Below are positions 12,156-22,797 of a stretch of 64,000 bases of DNA, piece after piece. The notes beneath the pieces are model-generated. The model was not told the origin of the DNA. It made no database searches and worked only from the letters and a program-made list of their open reading frames with translations. The DNA is from Fonsecaea monophora. Taxonomy: Eukaryota > Ascomycota > Eurotiomycetes > Chaetothyriales > Herpotrichiellaceae. Within the stretch, counting starts at the first letter, position 1. Each line of letters opens with the position of its first letter. The position numbers were made by a program, and so were the translations under genes. The stretch spans positions 186,001 through 250,000 of the forward strand of contig NW_019173936.1 in assembly GCF_001642475.1 (NCBI RefSeq), given 5' to 3'.

Positions 12156-13129
12156 AGTTTGGTGGCAGGACAAGCCAACCTGAGAAACGCCCTTACCCAT
12201 ATCTGATATTTCGATCCTTGGACCACCATCAAGGGGACCCAAGCGGCAGCAGGATATACGATACGGCCAGAGTCTAGATGGACATTGGTCAGCTCCGAGC
12301 ATGTGCAAGGATACATAGCACTGGTATGAGAAGACATATACTATTAATGATTTAATCTCTGGTAGGTGTACTGATGGGTTGTTACACAGCTCGACTGTGA
12401 TTGTTTGTCATTGTGCTTGATCTTGTCGACTGTGCATTGGACGAGAAGTTTGGGATGGATAGTGTCTCCGGCCTGCAGGAAGCATGCAGAGCTACACATC
12501 GGCCAAGATTGAAGACGGTGAGGACGGCCAAAACGAGTCACTGGAATCGAGGAACAGTTACAATTGAGTCTGTGGAAGAAAAAGAATCGAAACCAAGCAG
12601 ATTTCGACGACACAATCCTTCAGAAGCGGAAGGCCACAAACAACACCAAGACGCACTTATACCAAATGAGAGGACCATCCACCAAATATCCACACATCCA
12701 CACATCCACTCCGGATTGACGGATGGCGGTTGACCAGATCACACGTTCCTGGGGCCAGAACAGCACCCTTTTTTTCTCCTTTGACAGTGATTTGAACAGA
12801 CTGACTACTGATACGTCAAGACTAGCATCCGAGCTTCCTTCCGGGTCAAGTCGATCACCTCGTTGATTATTGGACGGGACTTCACAGCAGGTCTGCGCCG
12901 TCGTGCAAAAAGCGAAGCGCGGACCATCTTTCTGCATTTGGTGTCACGGGTCTCGTCTACTCCTGTTCCTACTTATTGACCTCTCGTCTCTGTTCCCGTA
13001 TTATCAAAGGCCACCCGCACTTTGGATTGGTCTCTTGTGCTGTCACCGCCACTGCTTTGCTTCTGGACTTATGCAGATGGACACCAATCTGAGATAAGGC
13101 CCGGCTCTCTGAATACGAAGGCACCCACC
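12156..13129. other. Intergenic region
   Basis: Downstream of the CRAL-TRIO gene. Short open frames on both strands, none with motifs or splice support. Confidence 0.45.
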
Positions 13130-13441
13130 ATGCCTCAAGTCCGCCGTCTTCTCGACGGAAAGAAGTTGGCGTGTTGCGTCATGGACCCATATCATAGCAG
13201 GTATTGCTCCATGGACGGAATACCTCGTACAAATGGGTCAATGTCGTGTTCAGGGTTTTTTTACGGAACACAGAACAGGTCTTGTATATTTTCCAAGCCC
13301 TGGTCGGACCAGACACGGCGCGGGCGGAGGTAAGTCGATTTCTTACGGATACACTGGATTATTTCCCCCCCTAGGCCACCTGTCGATCCCAGTGGTTGGA
13401 CTGATATGCCGCAGATTGTGGATGGAAGGGGCATGTCGTGA
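13130..13441 (+). CDS. Possible small spliced gene or gene remnant, unknown function
   Basis: I do not recognise the product. An ATG at 13130 opens a frame that joins cleanly across two introns: exons 13130-13200, 13254-13329 and 13415-13441, introns 13201-13253 (GTATTG..TTCAG) and 13330-13414 (GTAAGT..CGCAG). This gives 57 aa. The first two exons read like real protein (MPQVRRLLDG, then NTEQVLYIFQALVGPDTARA) with GC-ending codons. The third exon is weak. Further coding-like stretches follow in other frames up to 13730: HVVILTIRNGRPKV near 13433-13474 and a segment ending CPLCDRLMNPRQAHVEHC near 13669-13725. A longer gene with misjudged introns, or a frameshifted remnant, is therefore possible. 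The cysteine/histidine spacing of the last segment recalls a small zinc-binding or HNH-like motif, but the match is too short to name. Confidence 0.3.
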
Positions 13442-13730
13442 TCTTGACCATCAGAAACGGGCGGCCGAAAGTGGTCAGTCGTAACGAGTTGAAGTACTTC
13501 CATTGAACAAGGAAGCTGGCAAGGCTCGCCGGCTCGAAATGATTCGACGATGGAACGATCTGCACGAGCTTGCACAGACCGAAGCACCCGTGGCAGAACG
13601 GCGTCCGTTTGCCAAATACTGTACGAGTACCGAGTATGTCCGACTCACGCACTATACCCCTGTCTGTCCTCTATGCGACAGGTTGATGAATCCACGACAA
13701 GCACACGTCGAGCATTGCGAAACCCCTTAG

Positions 13731-16030
13731 ATTTGTTCCGGGGTTGTCTATACGTCTCTTCCATCTCAACGAGAAGTCAGTCTGTGTATTGAGGACGCGT
13801 ATCTATCTCCCAAAACAGGGCTTCGACTTTCTTTTGGGCAGCACTTGTTTTACGACTTATGACATGATTGCATCTTCGCCAAATCCGCCTAAAAACTTTG
13901 AGGTGCCGACATCCATGAAATGGAGCGGTCTAGAACTTCCTAGTCCAGGCCAATGGAGCCGGTGCTAGAAGCCACCAAATCTTCCTGACGCTCCACACAC
14001 GACGCTGACTCGCATAAGCAAGCATCCAGTTTGGTGATCCCAACCAGCCACCAACCAGCACAGCGGGGACCACCACTGGTGCCATTCGACGCGAGGAACC
14101 CTCCTGGAGGTCCGTTGTTGTTGATACGACGGGCCCCCTGGAGGTGCAAAGGGGGTCCCTTGAATTTCTGGTGGAACAATAAGTCCCGAGTGCAAGCAGA
14201 CCCCCTGTTCTTCAGGGATTTTGCTTTCATGCACAGTTACGTCGGTGGCCGTTTGATCAAAATATCTCGTTTCTATTTATTTTTTTTTTGGTACCGAGTA
14301 TTATTTTGGTTTCCCGCACGCGAACCTACCTAATACCAATTCCCTTGCGCACAAAGACCCTGTTGCATTATTACATTCGTCTCTGGCTGGTCGGACGGGG
14401 GAGGGGGAGGGGGAAGAGGTGCTGCTGGCTAGCTAGGAATCCTTTTTCTGCTTCTCTTTTTCTCCAGCATCCATGTTGGTGGATGGACTTCTGTCTCGTT
14501 TCCCAGAGAGGTAGTTTTGTTGGACCCCCCCTCCCTCTCCTGTACCCAACCCATTGCCTTACCCCGGAATAATGCTCCCACCTTCTCACGCTCCCAACCC
14601 GCCGGCTGTTCAACCCGTGGGCGGTGTGTGAGCAAGCGAGCGGGAAGGGGTGGAAAGGGTGAAAAGGAAAGGGAAGCGGAAATGCCCAATGAGTCTAACT
14701 ACTAACTGTATTGATGGACGCCTGGGGTCGCAGCCAGAGCTCTGCATATGCGCAGCGCTGATCGTTTTGCGCGCGCTCGGTGTGGGTGGACTTGCTTGCT
14801 TGCCAAACGTGACGAGGAACGAGTAGTAAGAGACGTAGTACTGGTAGTGGTAGTGGTAGTGTCGGTCAGTAGCCATTCTGCAACCCAAGGTGCCAAAAGT
14901 ACGGGGTATGTATCATGTATTAGCTACTCCCGTAGTCTCACTCACTACTTTACTTACCAAGCACTCGGGGTGAGGGAGGGGAGGGAAGTGGAGGGGGCTG
15001 TGTTCCTCGAATACACTCACGCTCCCCTCCTCCTCCTTGACCTTCGGCCGCAGTTAACCCAGCGCCAGCGCCAGCGGGTACAGACCGTTCTCAGGAGGGG
15101 CCGGCCGGCAGGCACGCGCTTGTCCCTGGGTAGTGGTGAAGGAGGAAGAGGAAGAAGGAGGAGAAGGAGGGAGGAGCTCTGATGGTGTTGTTCGGATTCA
15201 AGCCCGGTCTGAGTATGTAATCGGGTTTTTGTTTCGTCTCTTGCAGGTGGACGACTGATAACTGGGTGAGAAAACCGAGTGCTGTACATGGCATAAAATA
15301 TGTGTATATCCCCCGTACACGCAATACATACTCCGTATACATACATACCGAGTCCAAAGTAGAAAAAAAAAGTGGAAACGCGTCTTGTTTATGAACATCA
15401 AACGATAATCATTTCCGATTTCCTAGTTCTTTTCCTTCCTTTTTCCTTTCTTTCCTCTCCCTTCCCTTTTCGTTATCATGGGTAAATTTATGCCCAAGCC
15501 TGTACATTGTTCTGTTTATTTCCCTTCCTCCGTTTCCTCCTCCCCTTCCTCCCCGAAGGCCTATTAATTCTCTCCGCCCTGGTCGGGGATTCATAAGCGT
15601 GGAAACGTTCGAATGGCAGGCACTTCGGAGTTAGCTCTCGTTACCCGACAATCTCGTCTTGCTTTTTCTTGTTTGCCCTTGTTTCTAAGAGATTCTTGTC
15701 CACCCCGTCGAATACTTCCGGGGGTGTGCGCGCCCGCGCGGTGTTGGGTGGAAGGCGATAAGAGAGGAGAGGAGAAGCTCGAAGCAGTGGCTGTGGTTGT
15801 GGGCGTGTGAGTGAAGAAAGGGAGGAAGAGGGAGAGAAACACGCACACGTTCGGGCAAGATAATATCAACTCAACTCACTTTACTTACTCGCTCAAACTT
15901 GCTCGCTCTCACATCCAGATCGGATCATCGCTTTCTGTGACATAGGAAAAGGAGCCTCGGGTCTTTTGACCACATAGTACTTCCCCTTCTGGGAAAGGGG
16001 GAGAGGGAGAGAGGAAAGGACAGACATTGC
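13731..16030. other. Long gene-poor region
   Basis: 2.3 kb without a supported gene. It is rich in simple sequence: GGTAGT repeats near 14840-14862, GGAG/GAAG runs near 15125-15180 and TTCC runs near 15420-15550. TAC-NNN-GTA words occur at 14292-14300 and 15329-15337. It could be a long 5' leader or promoter of the hypothetical gene at 16031. Confidence 0.5.
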
Positions 16031-16588
16031 ATGTCCCATTTCCATCTGGGAGAAACCAATGCTTCGAGGGTCCTCAGTCGCAACCTCCTTTCGATCTCGA
16101 ACCCGAACGGCAGACTGAGTGGCAAGAAGAGACCTCTATCAACTCGATCCCAATCCCAATCCTTACCTCAATCCAGCTCAAGAATGACCATGTCGGCCGG
16201 CGCCAGCTCTCACCGAGACCTCTCGCCTCAAGACTCGACCTTTCTCTTCATCAACAACCTGCAAGAACAACTTGCAAAGTCCGACTTTGTGAGCAGCATC
16301 AACAACAGCTCCAACACCAACACCAGTAGCCAATCCACAGAGTCGCAGTCGACTCGACTACCTCCACCGCCACCACCACCGGGTCCGGCAACCCCGTCAA
16401 AACAACAACCAAAGGATGGGGCCAGTCGGACAACAACGACCACCACCGGTACCGTGTCCGCAACGGCAACCGGGACTTCCTCGACGTCGACATCAATGAC
16501 GCCGAAACCAGCCGTCCCCAGATGGACGGACAGGGACAGCCAGGGAGCGAGGATCACAAGACTAAGACCACCGCGGCAGACCAAATGA
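16031..16588 (+). CDS. Hypothetical low-complexity Ser/Thr/Pro-rich protein
   Basis: Single open frame of 185 aa with an ATG start; not recognised. The N-terminal half contains one plausible folded or helical segment (DSTFLFINNLQEQLAKSDFV, ~68-87). The remainder is low-complexity: Asn/Ser/Thr repeats, a Pro run (PPPPPPPG) and Thr/Ser tracts. An internal ATG at 16184-16186 (MSAGASSHRD context) is an alternative start. A long frame on the opposite strand overlaps it, so coding status is uncertain. It may be the first exon of a longer gene or a short regulatory protein. No signal peptide, and no neighbours suggesting a role. Confidence 0.35.
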   Translation: MSHFHLGETNASRVLSRNLLSISNPNGRLSGKKRPLSTRSQSQSLPQSSSRMTMSAGASSHRDLSPQDSTFLFINNLQEQLAKSDFVSSINNSSNTNTSSQSTESQSTRLPPPPPPPGPATPSKQQPKDGASRTTTTTTGTVSATATGTSSTSTSMTPKPAVPRWTDRDSQGARITRLRPPRQTK

Positions 16589-17319
16589 CATGAATAGAGC
16601 GGGGGAGGAGCATGTCGCTGTTGCCTCCCCTTAGCCATCGCAACGGCTTTGATAAAGCCGTTTTTCTCTCTTCCCTTTGCCTTGTCTGCGGCTTGCTCTG
16701 CAGCCAAGCATTTTATAATGATAAGACACGACCTGACATGACCAACGGGACGAACCCCCTCTCCGCCATTTTTCCGGGCCAATGCTTCTTTACAAGTTCG
16801 CCCTCCAATGGTCTTCCTCCGAATACCCTCGTCCGGAACAAAAAGAGTCCCGAGAGACCCAGGGTGCGATGGGAATTCGTGATGCAGAAAACAACCAAAA
16901 AGCTGGAAGCAAATACAGCATCAGGACTGTACCCCTGGGGCAGTGGCTGGGCATAACAAGGAACCGAACAGTTTTTTCCAAAAGTGAAGACTTGGACAAT
17001 TTCTTTCTTAAACTGGATGATTGAGGATTGAAAAAAAAAGACGGTGGTAGAGGAAACAATGCATGCGTGCGTGTATGCATATAAGTGAAGTGATATGTAT
17101 AGTACAACAGCACAACAGTACATCGCTCCTACCCTCTTTGAACATTTCAGACTCACGCGATAATGATGATGTTAATGACGATGACAATGATGATGATCCA
17201 AGCCTCGAGACTTTTCTTCCCTTCTTCTGAGATTTGAACATGGTTAATATATTGCTCATGGCTGGCTGGTGATGCCTGACAAGCTTCTCTGGCTTCTTCC
17301 TCTCCAAGAAAGAACTTCA

Positions 17320-17443
17320 TTCCCCGTTCCCCGTTCCCCGTTCCCCGTTCCTCGTTCTTCTCATTGAACGTTGTCTTTGGCGTGTTTGTTCTTCCGCCTT
17401 GCCTTTGCCTTTGCCTTTGCCTTTGCCTTTGCCTTTGCCTTTG
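17320..17443. repeat. Two adjacent minisatellites: (TTCCCCG)n and (TTTGCC)n
   Basis: Four to five units of the 7-mer TTCCCCG at about 17320-17352 are followed, after ~45 bp of unique sequence, by about seven units of the 6-mer TTTGCC at 17397-17443. Both are pyrimidine-skewed on the plus strand. Confidence 0.9.
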
Positions 17444-17926
17444 GATAGATTTCCGGGAGCACCAGTTGGCGGTTTCCAGTTGTTCGCGAGATCGAGACGG
17501 ATACTTACCTGGTCCCCCTCCCTGATAACAGTGAACGAACCAACAAACGAAAATAAATAAGCAAATGGAGCAATTTCCAACGGGTTCTGTTTCTTTGAGA
17601 GGGGGGCCCAAATACTTAGTCTTGAGACTCTCTCTCTTTTTCTGGATTACCCTAGTTGTTCACTCAGTCATGTAAATGTCGATTAATCCCCCGAAGGTCG
17701 ACCCCAGACCAAAACAATTCAAATCGTCAGAAATCGGAAAATGGAGTTGGGAAATTGTTGGGAGGGGGCTTTGGAGGGATGAGTGAGTGTTTTCTTTTGT
17801 ACTCTGTACAGCGGTCATATTGCCACATGAGGTGCTGTTGGAGGTCCAAGGTGCTCGTTTGGAGTGGACCAGGTCTTTGTTGTTTCTTTCTCTGTGCCAC
17901 GGCACCCTCTCAAGATCTTTCAAGAT

Positions 17927-17980
17927 CCCTCTCTCTCTCTCTCTCTCTTATATATACACACATACACACACACCCACCCA
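17927..17980. repeat. (CT)n followed by (TA/CA)-rich microsatellite
   Basis: About ten CT units, then TATATATA and CACACA runs, between the minisatellites and the HIT gene 3' end. Confidence 0.85.
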
Positions 17981-18058
17981 CATCCTCTCTCTGTGCTCTC
18001 TTCTCTCTTCTCTTCTCTCCCGCTCTTCTATTCTCTTCTTCCAGACACCTCACCTGAC

Positions 18059-18738
18059 CTACATCTTCGCCTTCAACGTCTCATACAACTTCTTCAACTC
18101 GTCCATCTCCATCTTCTGCGCCGGCCACCCGATCCCCAGCCCCTCTGCGGTGTTCGGCTTCGGGATGAGGTGGAAGTGCACGTGGTCGACCTCCTGATGC
18201 GCCAGCCGCCCGTTGTTCTGTAGGATGTTGTAGTTCTCGGCGCCCGTCGCCACGGCGATCTTCTTGAGGACCTGGAGAATGTCCACCAGCGAGTCGTCGG
18301 GGATGTCGGTCAGCTTGACGCCGTGGTGCTTGGGGATCACGAGCTATTTGGGGTCGTTGAGTTAGTTATTTTCGGTTTTGTGAAATGCGGTGATATTGCG
18401 CGTTAGAATTGTGTGTGTATGTGTGTGTGTGTGTGTGTGTGTGTATGTCCATATATCCATTTCCATGTGTTCAGATGTGCTGTGGCCGGGGACGGAGGGG
18501 GATGGGGGAGGGGACATGGGCGTTTGCGTACCGCATGTCCTCGACTCAGCGGCTGAATATCCAGAAACGCAAGGACCTTTTCCGACTCGAAGAGCTTGAA
18601 TGAAGGAATCTCTCCTACAAAACCCCACCAGGGTTATTAGCGTTCTCCGATCCTCTAAAGAAAAAAAAACACACCCGTCAATGCATTCGAGGAGGCTTTC
18701 TCACCTTTGATGATCTTGCAAAAGATACATGCGGCCAT
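18059..18738 (-). CDS. HIT-family (HINT type) nucleotide hydrolase, Hnt1-like
   Basis: Small histidine-triad protein of the HINT branch. These proteins hydrolyse adenosine 5'-phosphoramidates and act in cytosol or nucleus. Exons 18738-18705, 18614-18532 and 18343-18059; introns 18704-18615 and 18531-18344; 133 aa, the family's usual size. It begins MAACIFCKIIKGEIPSFK, with the FCKI..GEIP signature. Then come LAFLDIQPLSRGHALVIPKHH and, near the C-terminus, the triad H-V-H-F-H-L (HxHxHxx), all intact. Two of the splice junctions fall inside invariant motifs and restore them exactly, which supports the model. Intron 2 (188 bp) carries a TG microsatellite. Convergent with nothing close; its 5' end faces a GT69 gene's 3' end. 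Confidence 0.95.
18411..18444. repeat. (TG)n microsatellite inside an intron
   Basis: About 16 GT units, interrupted once by an A, within intron 2 of the HIT gene. Confidence 0.9.
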
Positions 18739-19468
18739 CTTAATCTTGTTCTCTCCGCTGCTGCCGCTGTGCGTGCCTCAATGAAAAATCCTGACAGGCG
18801 AGACACTTCCAGAAACACACGTCTGGGGAAGAATATCAAATATCAAATATCAAACCTTTGATCTTAAAGAATGGTAACTTCATCTAAGAGAAACGGCGAA
18901 ATGTTCCGGGGGAGAACGATTTACCTGCGTTCTGCAATCTTCCTTGCCCCACGACCGACCACCAGACCAGAGAGAGAGCTTGGGATGACGGAGCTTGCGC
19001 TGCGGAGCTAGGGCATTGGGATGCGGGGGAAGGAAACGAGGCGCAAGGGACCATCTTGGAGCTCACCCACGTGATGATGTCCACTTCAAAAATGTCAGGA
19101 TATATATTTCTCCCTCGAAAAATTTCAGTTGGAGTGGGACGAGCTATAGCAGAATCCATTTCTTGCCTTTTACCAGAGATGGCCGTGGCTACGCCCAATA
19201 TACTCCATTTCTCAATCTTTGGACCATACAAATTCGACCTGATGCGTCGGCATTTTATTAAATTTTTTGGTATCAGAACACTCAAAGTGCATGGGTTCGA
19301 GACCGCAACAGGTAATAGTTTTTGTTCTGTGATTCTACTTGTGCACGCCCCCTTTTTGGCTATTGGCCCTTTGAAAGTTTATTCCCACGATTCCTCATAC
19401 CTTGTCATCTTCTACATAATTCTTGCCTTCAACACCATTCATTCCGTAAAACTTGCAGCCCTCCGCAT
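18739..19468. other. Intergenic region
   Basis: Promoter of the HIT gene and 3' flank of the mannosyltransferase gene. No supported coding sequence. Confidence 0.5.
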
Positions 19469-20941
19469 TCACTCATTCATAATGTCGAAAGGCTCCCACG
19501 AGGGACGGTCCCAAGCCCCCAAGCATTTGATCTGACCTGGTGGCTTTTGTTGCCAATCAATCTTTCTCAACTCAATGGATGCCCCATCGGCTATAGTGGT
19601 CACCCATCCATGTGCCTCTTTGGCCTTCCTCGAGTCATCAACCGAATAGCCAACATTGACACTCGGGATCACCGCAATCTTGCCATGGCCAAGCCTCCAT
19701 AGATCCTTGGCCAGGTGAACGGGTTCTCCGAGGTGACACTCCTTCTCTATCTCAGTCCTGAACCGGATCTTTCCCTCCAGGAAAGGTCTGGCAGTGAGAG
19801 CCACAGCGCCGTTCCAGCAGGAGAAGACTTGTACGGGCTGCCCCTGCAGATACCGTGATTTGCTTGTCTCGTGGTTCCAGAACAGATTCTTGGAAAAATC
19901 CCAAGACGTACTCTGAGGCACCTCAAAGAAGGTCTCGCCGTTCATCTGTCTTCCAATCCACGAGTCGTAGAAGGTGCCGCCGTCATCCAAATTGTACCAA
20001 TCCATGCCACAGGTCATGTCTGCTTTCAGGAGCGTTCGCTGATAAACTAGTTCCAAGATGTCCTCGGCACATGGTGCAATGTCATTCAGAAAGACAATCG
20101 TGGTTGATGGGTCATACGACTGTGAACGCTGGGTCAGAGGCCAGAGAGCTCTGTTACGCAGTTCGGCCAGGGTGGAAATACGTTCCATGCCCTCTCCACC
20201 AGGCTGCAGCTCGTTGCAAGACAGGAAGTAGGACACTCCTAGATGTTCCATCTCTTTTGCCAAGCTCTTCAAGATTTCAAACGTTCCATCGGTTGATCTA
20301 CCTTCTACCACAGAGATGACGCAGGCGTGGGGACCGAGAAGCCGAACGATCTCTACAATAGCCCCAAGAAGTTGTGGAAGGATATGAGCTGACTGATGAA
20401 GATTCATTGCAAAGTAAAACCTCGGTTTGGAATCAGAGGAGACTGCATTATGGAGACTGAGGTATCTGCTGGCGTTCACCGAAGGGCACTGTAGCTGGGG
20501 CACGTCCTCATTACCACGATTCATGATTGAGTCGACATAGCTTCTAGCCTTATTGAATGAATCGCCATTCGCCACTCTGTCTTTGCAATCGATCTGCATG
20601 ACCTGAGGCTCCTGCACCTTGACGAGAGCAGGGAGGGATGTAGGGGTGAGGTGATCAACCTCCTCAAGATGTTGAGCTTCGGCTTGGGTCAAGTTTGCTT
20701 CGGTAGATGGAGGTATCGAGCTCAAAGGCGAGGCCAGAGGCTGAACTGGCTCAGTCAAGGTGCTGAATGCAGTGGCCGTTCGATTGAGTCCATTTGTGGC
20801 AAAACGGAGACTGTCATGCAGCTTGTCGATCAGAGGTTGATTGTGTAGTTCCTGCAAGATCAGGAGACCGAACAGGGTCAACAAGAGAAAGGTTTGTCCT
20901 AATGATACTGCGAGTTTTCTCATTGTGAAGTTCATCAACAT
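19469..20941 (-). CDS. GT69 (CAP59/CMT1-like) alpha-1,3-mannosyltransferase
   Basis: Type II Golgi-type membrane glycosyltransferase of family GT69. Its studied members in Cryptococcus (Cmt1, Cap59) transfer mannose or support capsule polysaccharide export. Intronless, 490 aa. A single N-terminal anchor (SLGQTFLLLTLFGLLILQEL, ~13-32) is followed by a stem and then the GT69 domain from about residue 160. Hallmarks: FYFAMNLHQSAHILPQLL, VISVVEGRSTDGT, ELRNRALWPL, VFLNDIAPCAEDILEL, MDWYNLDDGGTFYDSWI and CWNGAVALTA. All family blocks are present, so it is probably active. In a non-capsulated ascomycete the acceptor is likely a cell-wall or secreted glycan; that is inference. Confidence 0.92.
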   Translation of the reverse strand: MLMNFTMRKLAVSLGQTFLLLTLFGLLILQELHNQPLIDKLHDSLRFATNGLNRTATAFSTLTEPVQPLASPLSSIPPSTEANLTQAEAQHLEEVDHLTPTSLPALVKVQEPQVMQIDCKDRVANGDSFNKARSYVDSIMNRGNEDVPQLQCPSVNASRYLSLHNAVSSDSKPRFYFAMNLHQSAHILPQLLGAIVEIVRLLGPHACVISVVEGRSTDGTFEILKSLAKEMEHLGVSYFLSCNELQPGGEGMERISTLAELRNRALWPLTQRSQSYDPSTTIVFLNDIAPCAEDILELVYQRTLLKADMTCGMDWYNLDDGGTFYDSWIGRQMNGETFFEVPQSTSWDFSKNLFWNHETSKSRYLQGQPVQVFSCWNGAVALTARPFLEGKIRFRTEIEKECHLGEPVHLAKDLWRLGHGKIAVIPSVNVGYSVDDSRKAKEAHGWVTTIADGASIELRKIDWQQKPPGQIKCLGAWDRPSWEPFDIMNE

Positions 20942-21336
20942 AGGTGTATTGAACGAAGATTAAATCCACAACGTCCGGAAGCACCTCATTTCATCTCGAG
21001 TAGAAATTTGTAGGAAGGCACACCCAGGGCTATTGTTTCCCTATCAGAGTTGTCCACTTTCCTTGCCCGCCTCTATCGACCTGATGAACTGAAAGAAACG
21101 AGTCTGGATGGATCTACACGTAAGCTTCTGATAATCTTAGGCCCAAAGTGGGAGTCGAAGCAGAGCAATGTGAATAACTAGGATGGATAGTTTATCGTTA
21201 CGAGTGATTCTGTCTAACCCCCTCCTTAGGACACGAGGAATATTGATAGTGTCTAGGTATGTCGCTTATTGCCGTTCACCACCACCATCATCCGTTCAAT
21301 TGTGCTCGAAAGTCTTTACCATCCTGAACGGCAAAT
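20942..21336. other. Intergenic region
   Basis: Promoter of the GT69 gene and 3' flank of the aspartic protease. Nothing else recognised. Confidence 0.5.
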
Positions 21337-22797
21337 CTAAAAGGCAATCTTCTGAGTAGGATCAACCCTCTGGACTACGCCAAATTGCTTCTTCCCAGCA
21401 TCGAAGACCTGCATTGTGTTAGTGATCAGAGCTCATAAGTCACATCCAGACCCAGACTACTTACCGCATATACACATTTCAAGAAGGTATCACCGTAGAT
21501 ATTGTAGGGCAATCTTCCTCGACCTTGGATGCCGCCAAATACCATTCCTGTGTTTTTGAGCGGGGCGAATGCAATGTGTTCCTTCTGGATAACAATATCT
21601 ACCCCTCCAACGGCGAAAGCGACATCAGGGATCTGCTCAAGAGGGGTATCAGACGGAATCAGCCAGCCTTGCTGGGATTGGTCATATGCCGCTCCTGGGA
21701 TGGAAGAATAGATCTCTTCGACAAGATCGTCATCAATGATCATCAGGGTTGTGCCTGTGTCAGCAATGGCAGTGTTTCCTGGTAACGGGGTTTTCTTCCC
21801 GTTGATGACGACGTATTCTGAAGCGAACTCCCAGAATCCGTTACTGTCGTTGACCGGCGTGTAAGAGATCTCACCCCCAGTCGCATGGACCACCTCACTG
21901 TCGATGTCCCCGAATGTGAAAAACGATTTGCCATGGTCGGGGTCTTTGGCATCTTTGTAAGAGCCCATGTAGCAGGTGAAAATCTCCTGGTCATTGGGAA
22001 TGTCCTCTTGCGCAATCATGTTGTCAAGCGGAGTTTTGACCGGGACGGGAGTGACTGTATTGATATTGCCAAAGGCCAGGCCTAAAATGCCCTGCGAGGC
22101 AGTCTGAGTAGTGAGAGAACTGGAGATATGGCTGGCAATCTCGACTGCTTGACCTTCGATCGTGATATCTCCGACCTTGACGACATCTGTAACCACTGTT
22201 CCTGATGCCGAGGAGCCATCTCCATATCGGATCTGCCAGGTGCTTCCGGCCATGGGCTTCTGGGTGGAGGATTTGTTGGGATCATAGATGGCAGCACCGG
22301 ATGCAGTCCCACTCTTCTTGGTGCTTTCAGGGAGATGACTGGACCAGACCTTGGTAGGGTTAGTTCAATTGTGTCAACAAATGTGGGAATGAGACGTACC
22401 CAAAAATCAGCCGAACCAGAGTCGAAGGTCTTCGTATTTGTCAGTATAAAACTCCCGAGTATGATTTGATTCCTAACATACCACCTGAAGTTTCTGGCCA
22501 GGAGTGCCAATGGTGACTGGACAAGTATAGTAGACGTCATTCTGCTGATCTTGTGCAGTGCTTTACCACTAGGTTAGACAAATGGAGAGGGTGGAGAGAC
22601 AGGGTGGCGTACACTTCAGTCGAAGAGCCATCGTCCTGACGTTTCATGAGGCGATTCTTTTCATCACGATGATACGGACCTGGTCTGGTTGGGGTAATGT
22701 TGTACTTGTTGTAGAGCCAGACAAGAGACTTGGTACCATTGGCCTTGTAGTCGGCGTTGCGGAGAACAGGGACTCGAGTGACCTTGGATAGTGCCAT
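21337..22797 (-). CDS. Pepsin-family (A1) aspartic protease
   Basis: Bilobal aspartic endopeptidase, probably secreted or vacuolar. Exons 22797-22613, 22560-22482, 22429-22400, 22349-21465 and 21408-21337; introns of 50-56 bp; 416 aa. First catalytic site F-D-S-G-S-A-D-F-W (DSG instead of the commoner DTG), assembled from a 30-bp exon. The flap region is IRYGDGSSASG. The second site is A-D-T-G-T-T. The C-terminus NIYGDTFLKCVYAVFDAGKKQFG is completed by the last exon. A propeptide-like region with the KRQ processing-type dibasic lies around residue 45-50. Odd point: the first ATG in frame gives no signal peptide, although the bases just upstream encode a hydrophobic stretch (SIFILHLFLVTT) in the same frame. 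An upstream exon probably supplies the real start. Confidence 0.9.

Larger units (their letters stand above)
16589..18058. other. Gene-poor region with minisatellites
   Basis: No supported gene. It contains a TTCCCCG minisatellite, a TTTGCC array and a CT/CA-rich tract (listed separately). Confidence 0.5.

Noticed and set aside
16228..16782. 184-codon frame opposite the hypothetical gene at 16031
   Set aside because: Mirror of a low-complexity Ser/Thr/Pro gene; Val/Gly/Leu runs reflect the complement of ACC/AAC repeats, with no recognisable domain.
17153..17611. 152-codon minus-strand frame with a QR/GK repeat tract and an Ile-rich end
   Set aside because: The residues come from the TTTGCC and TTCCCCG minisatellites and a GAT/ATG-rich simple sequence. 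No splice or family support.
19285..19312. GGTTCGAGACC word like a tRNA T-arm
   Set aside because: The flanking bases do not form the five-pair T-stem, and no acceptor, D- or anticodon arm lies at tRNA spacing on either side.
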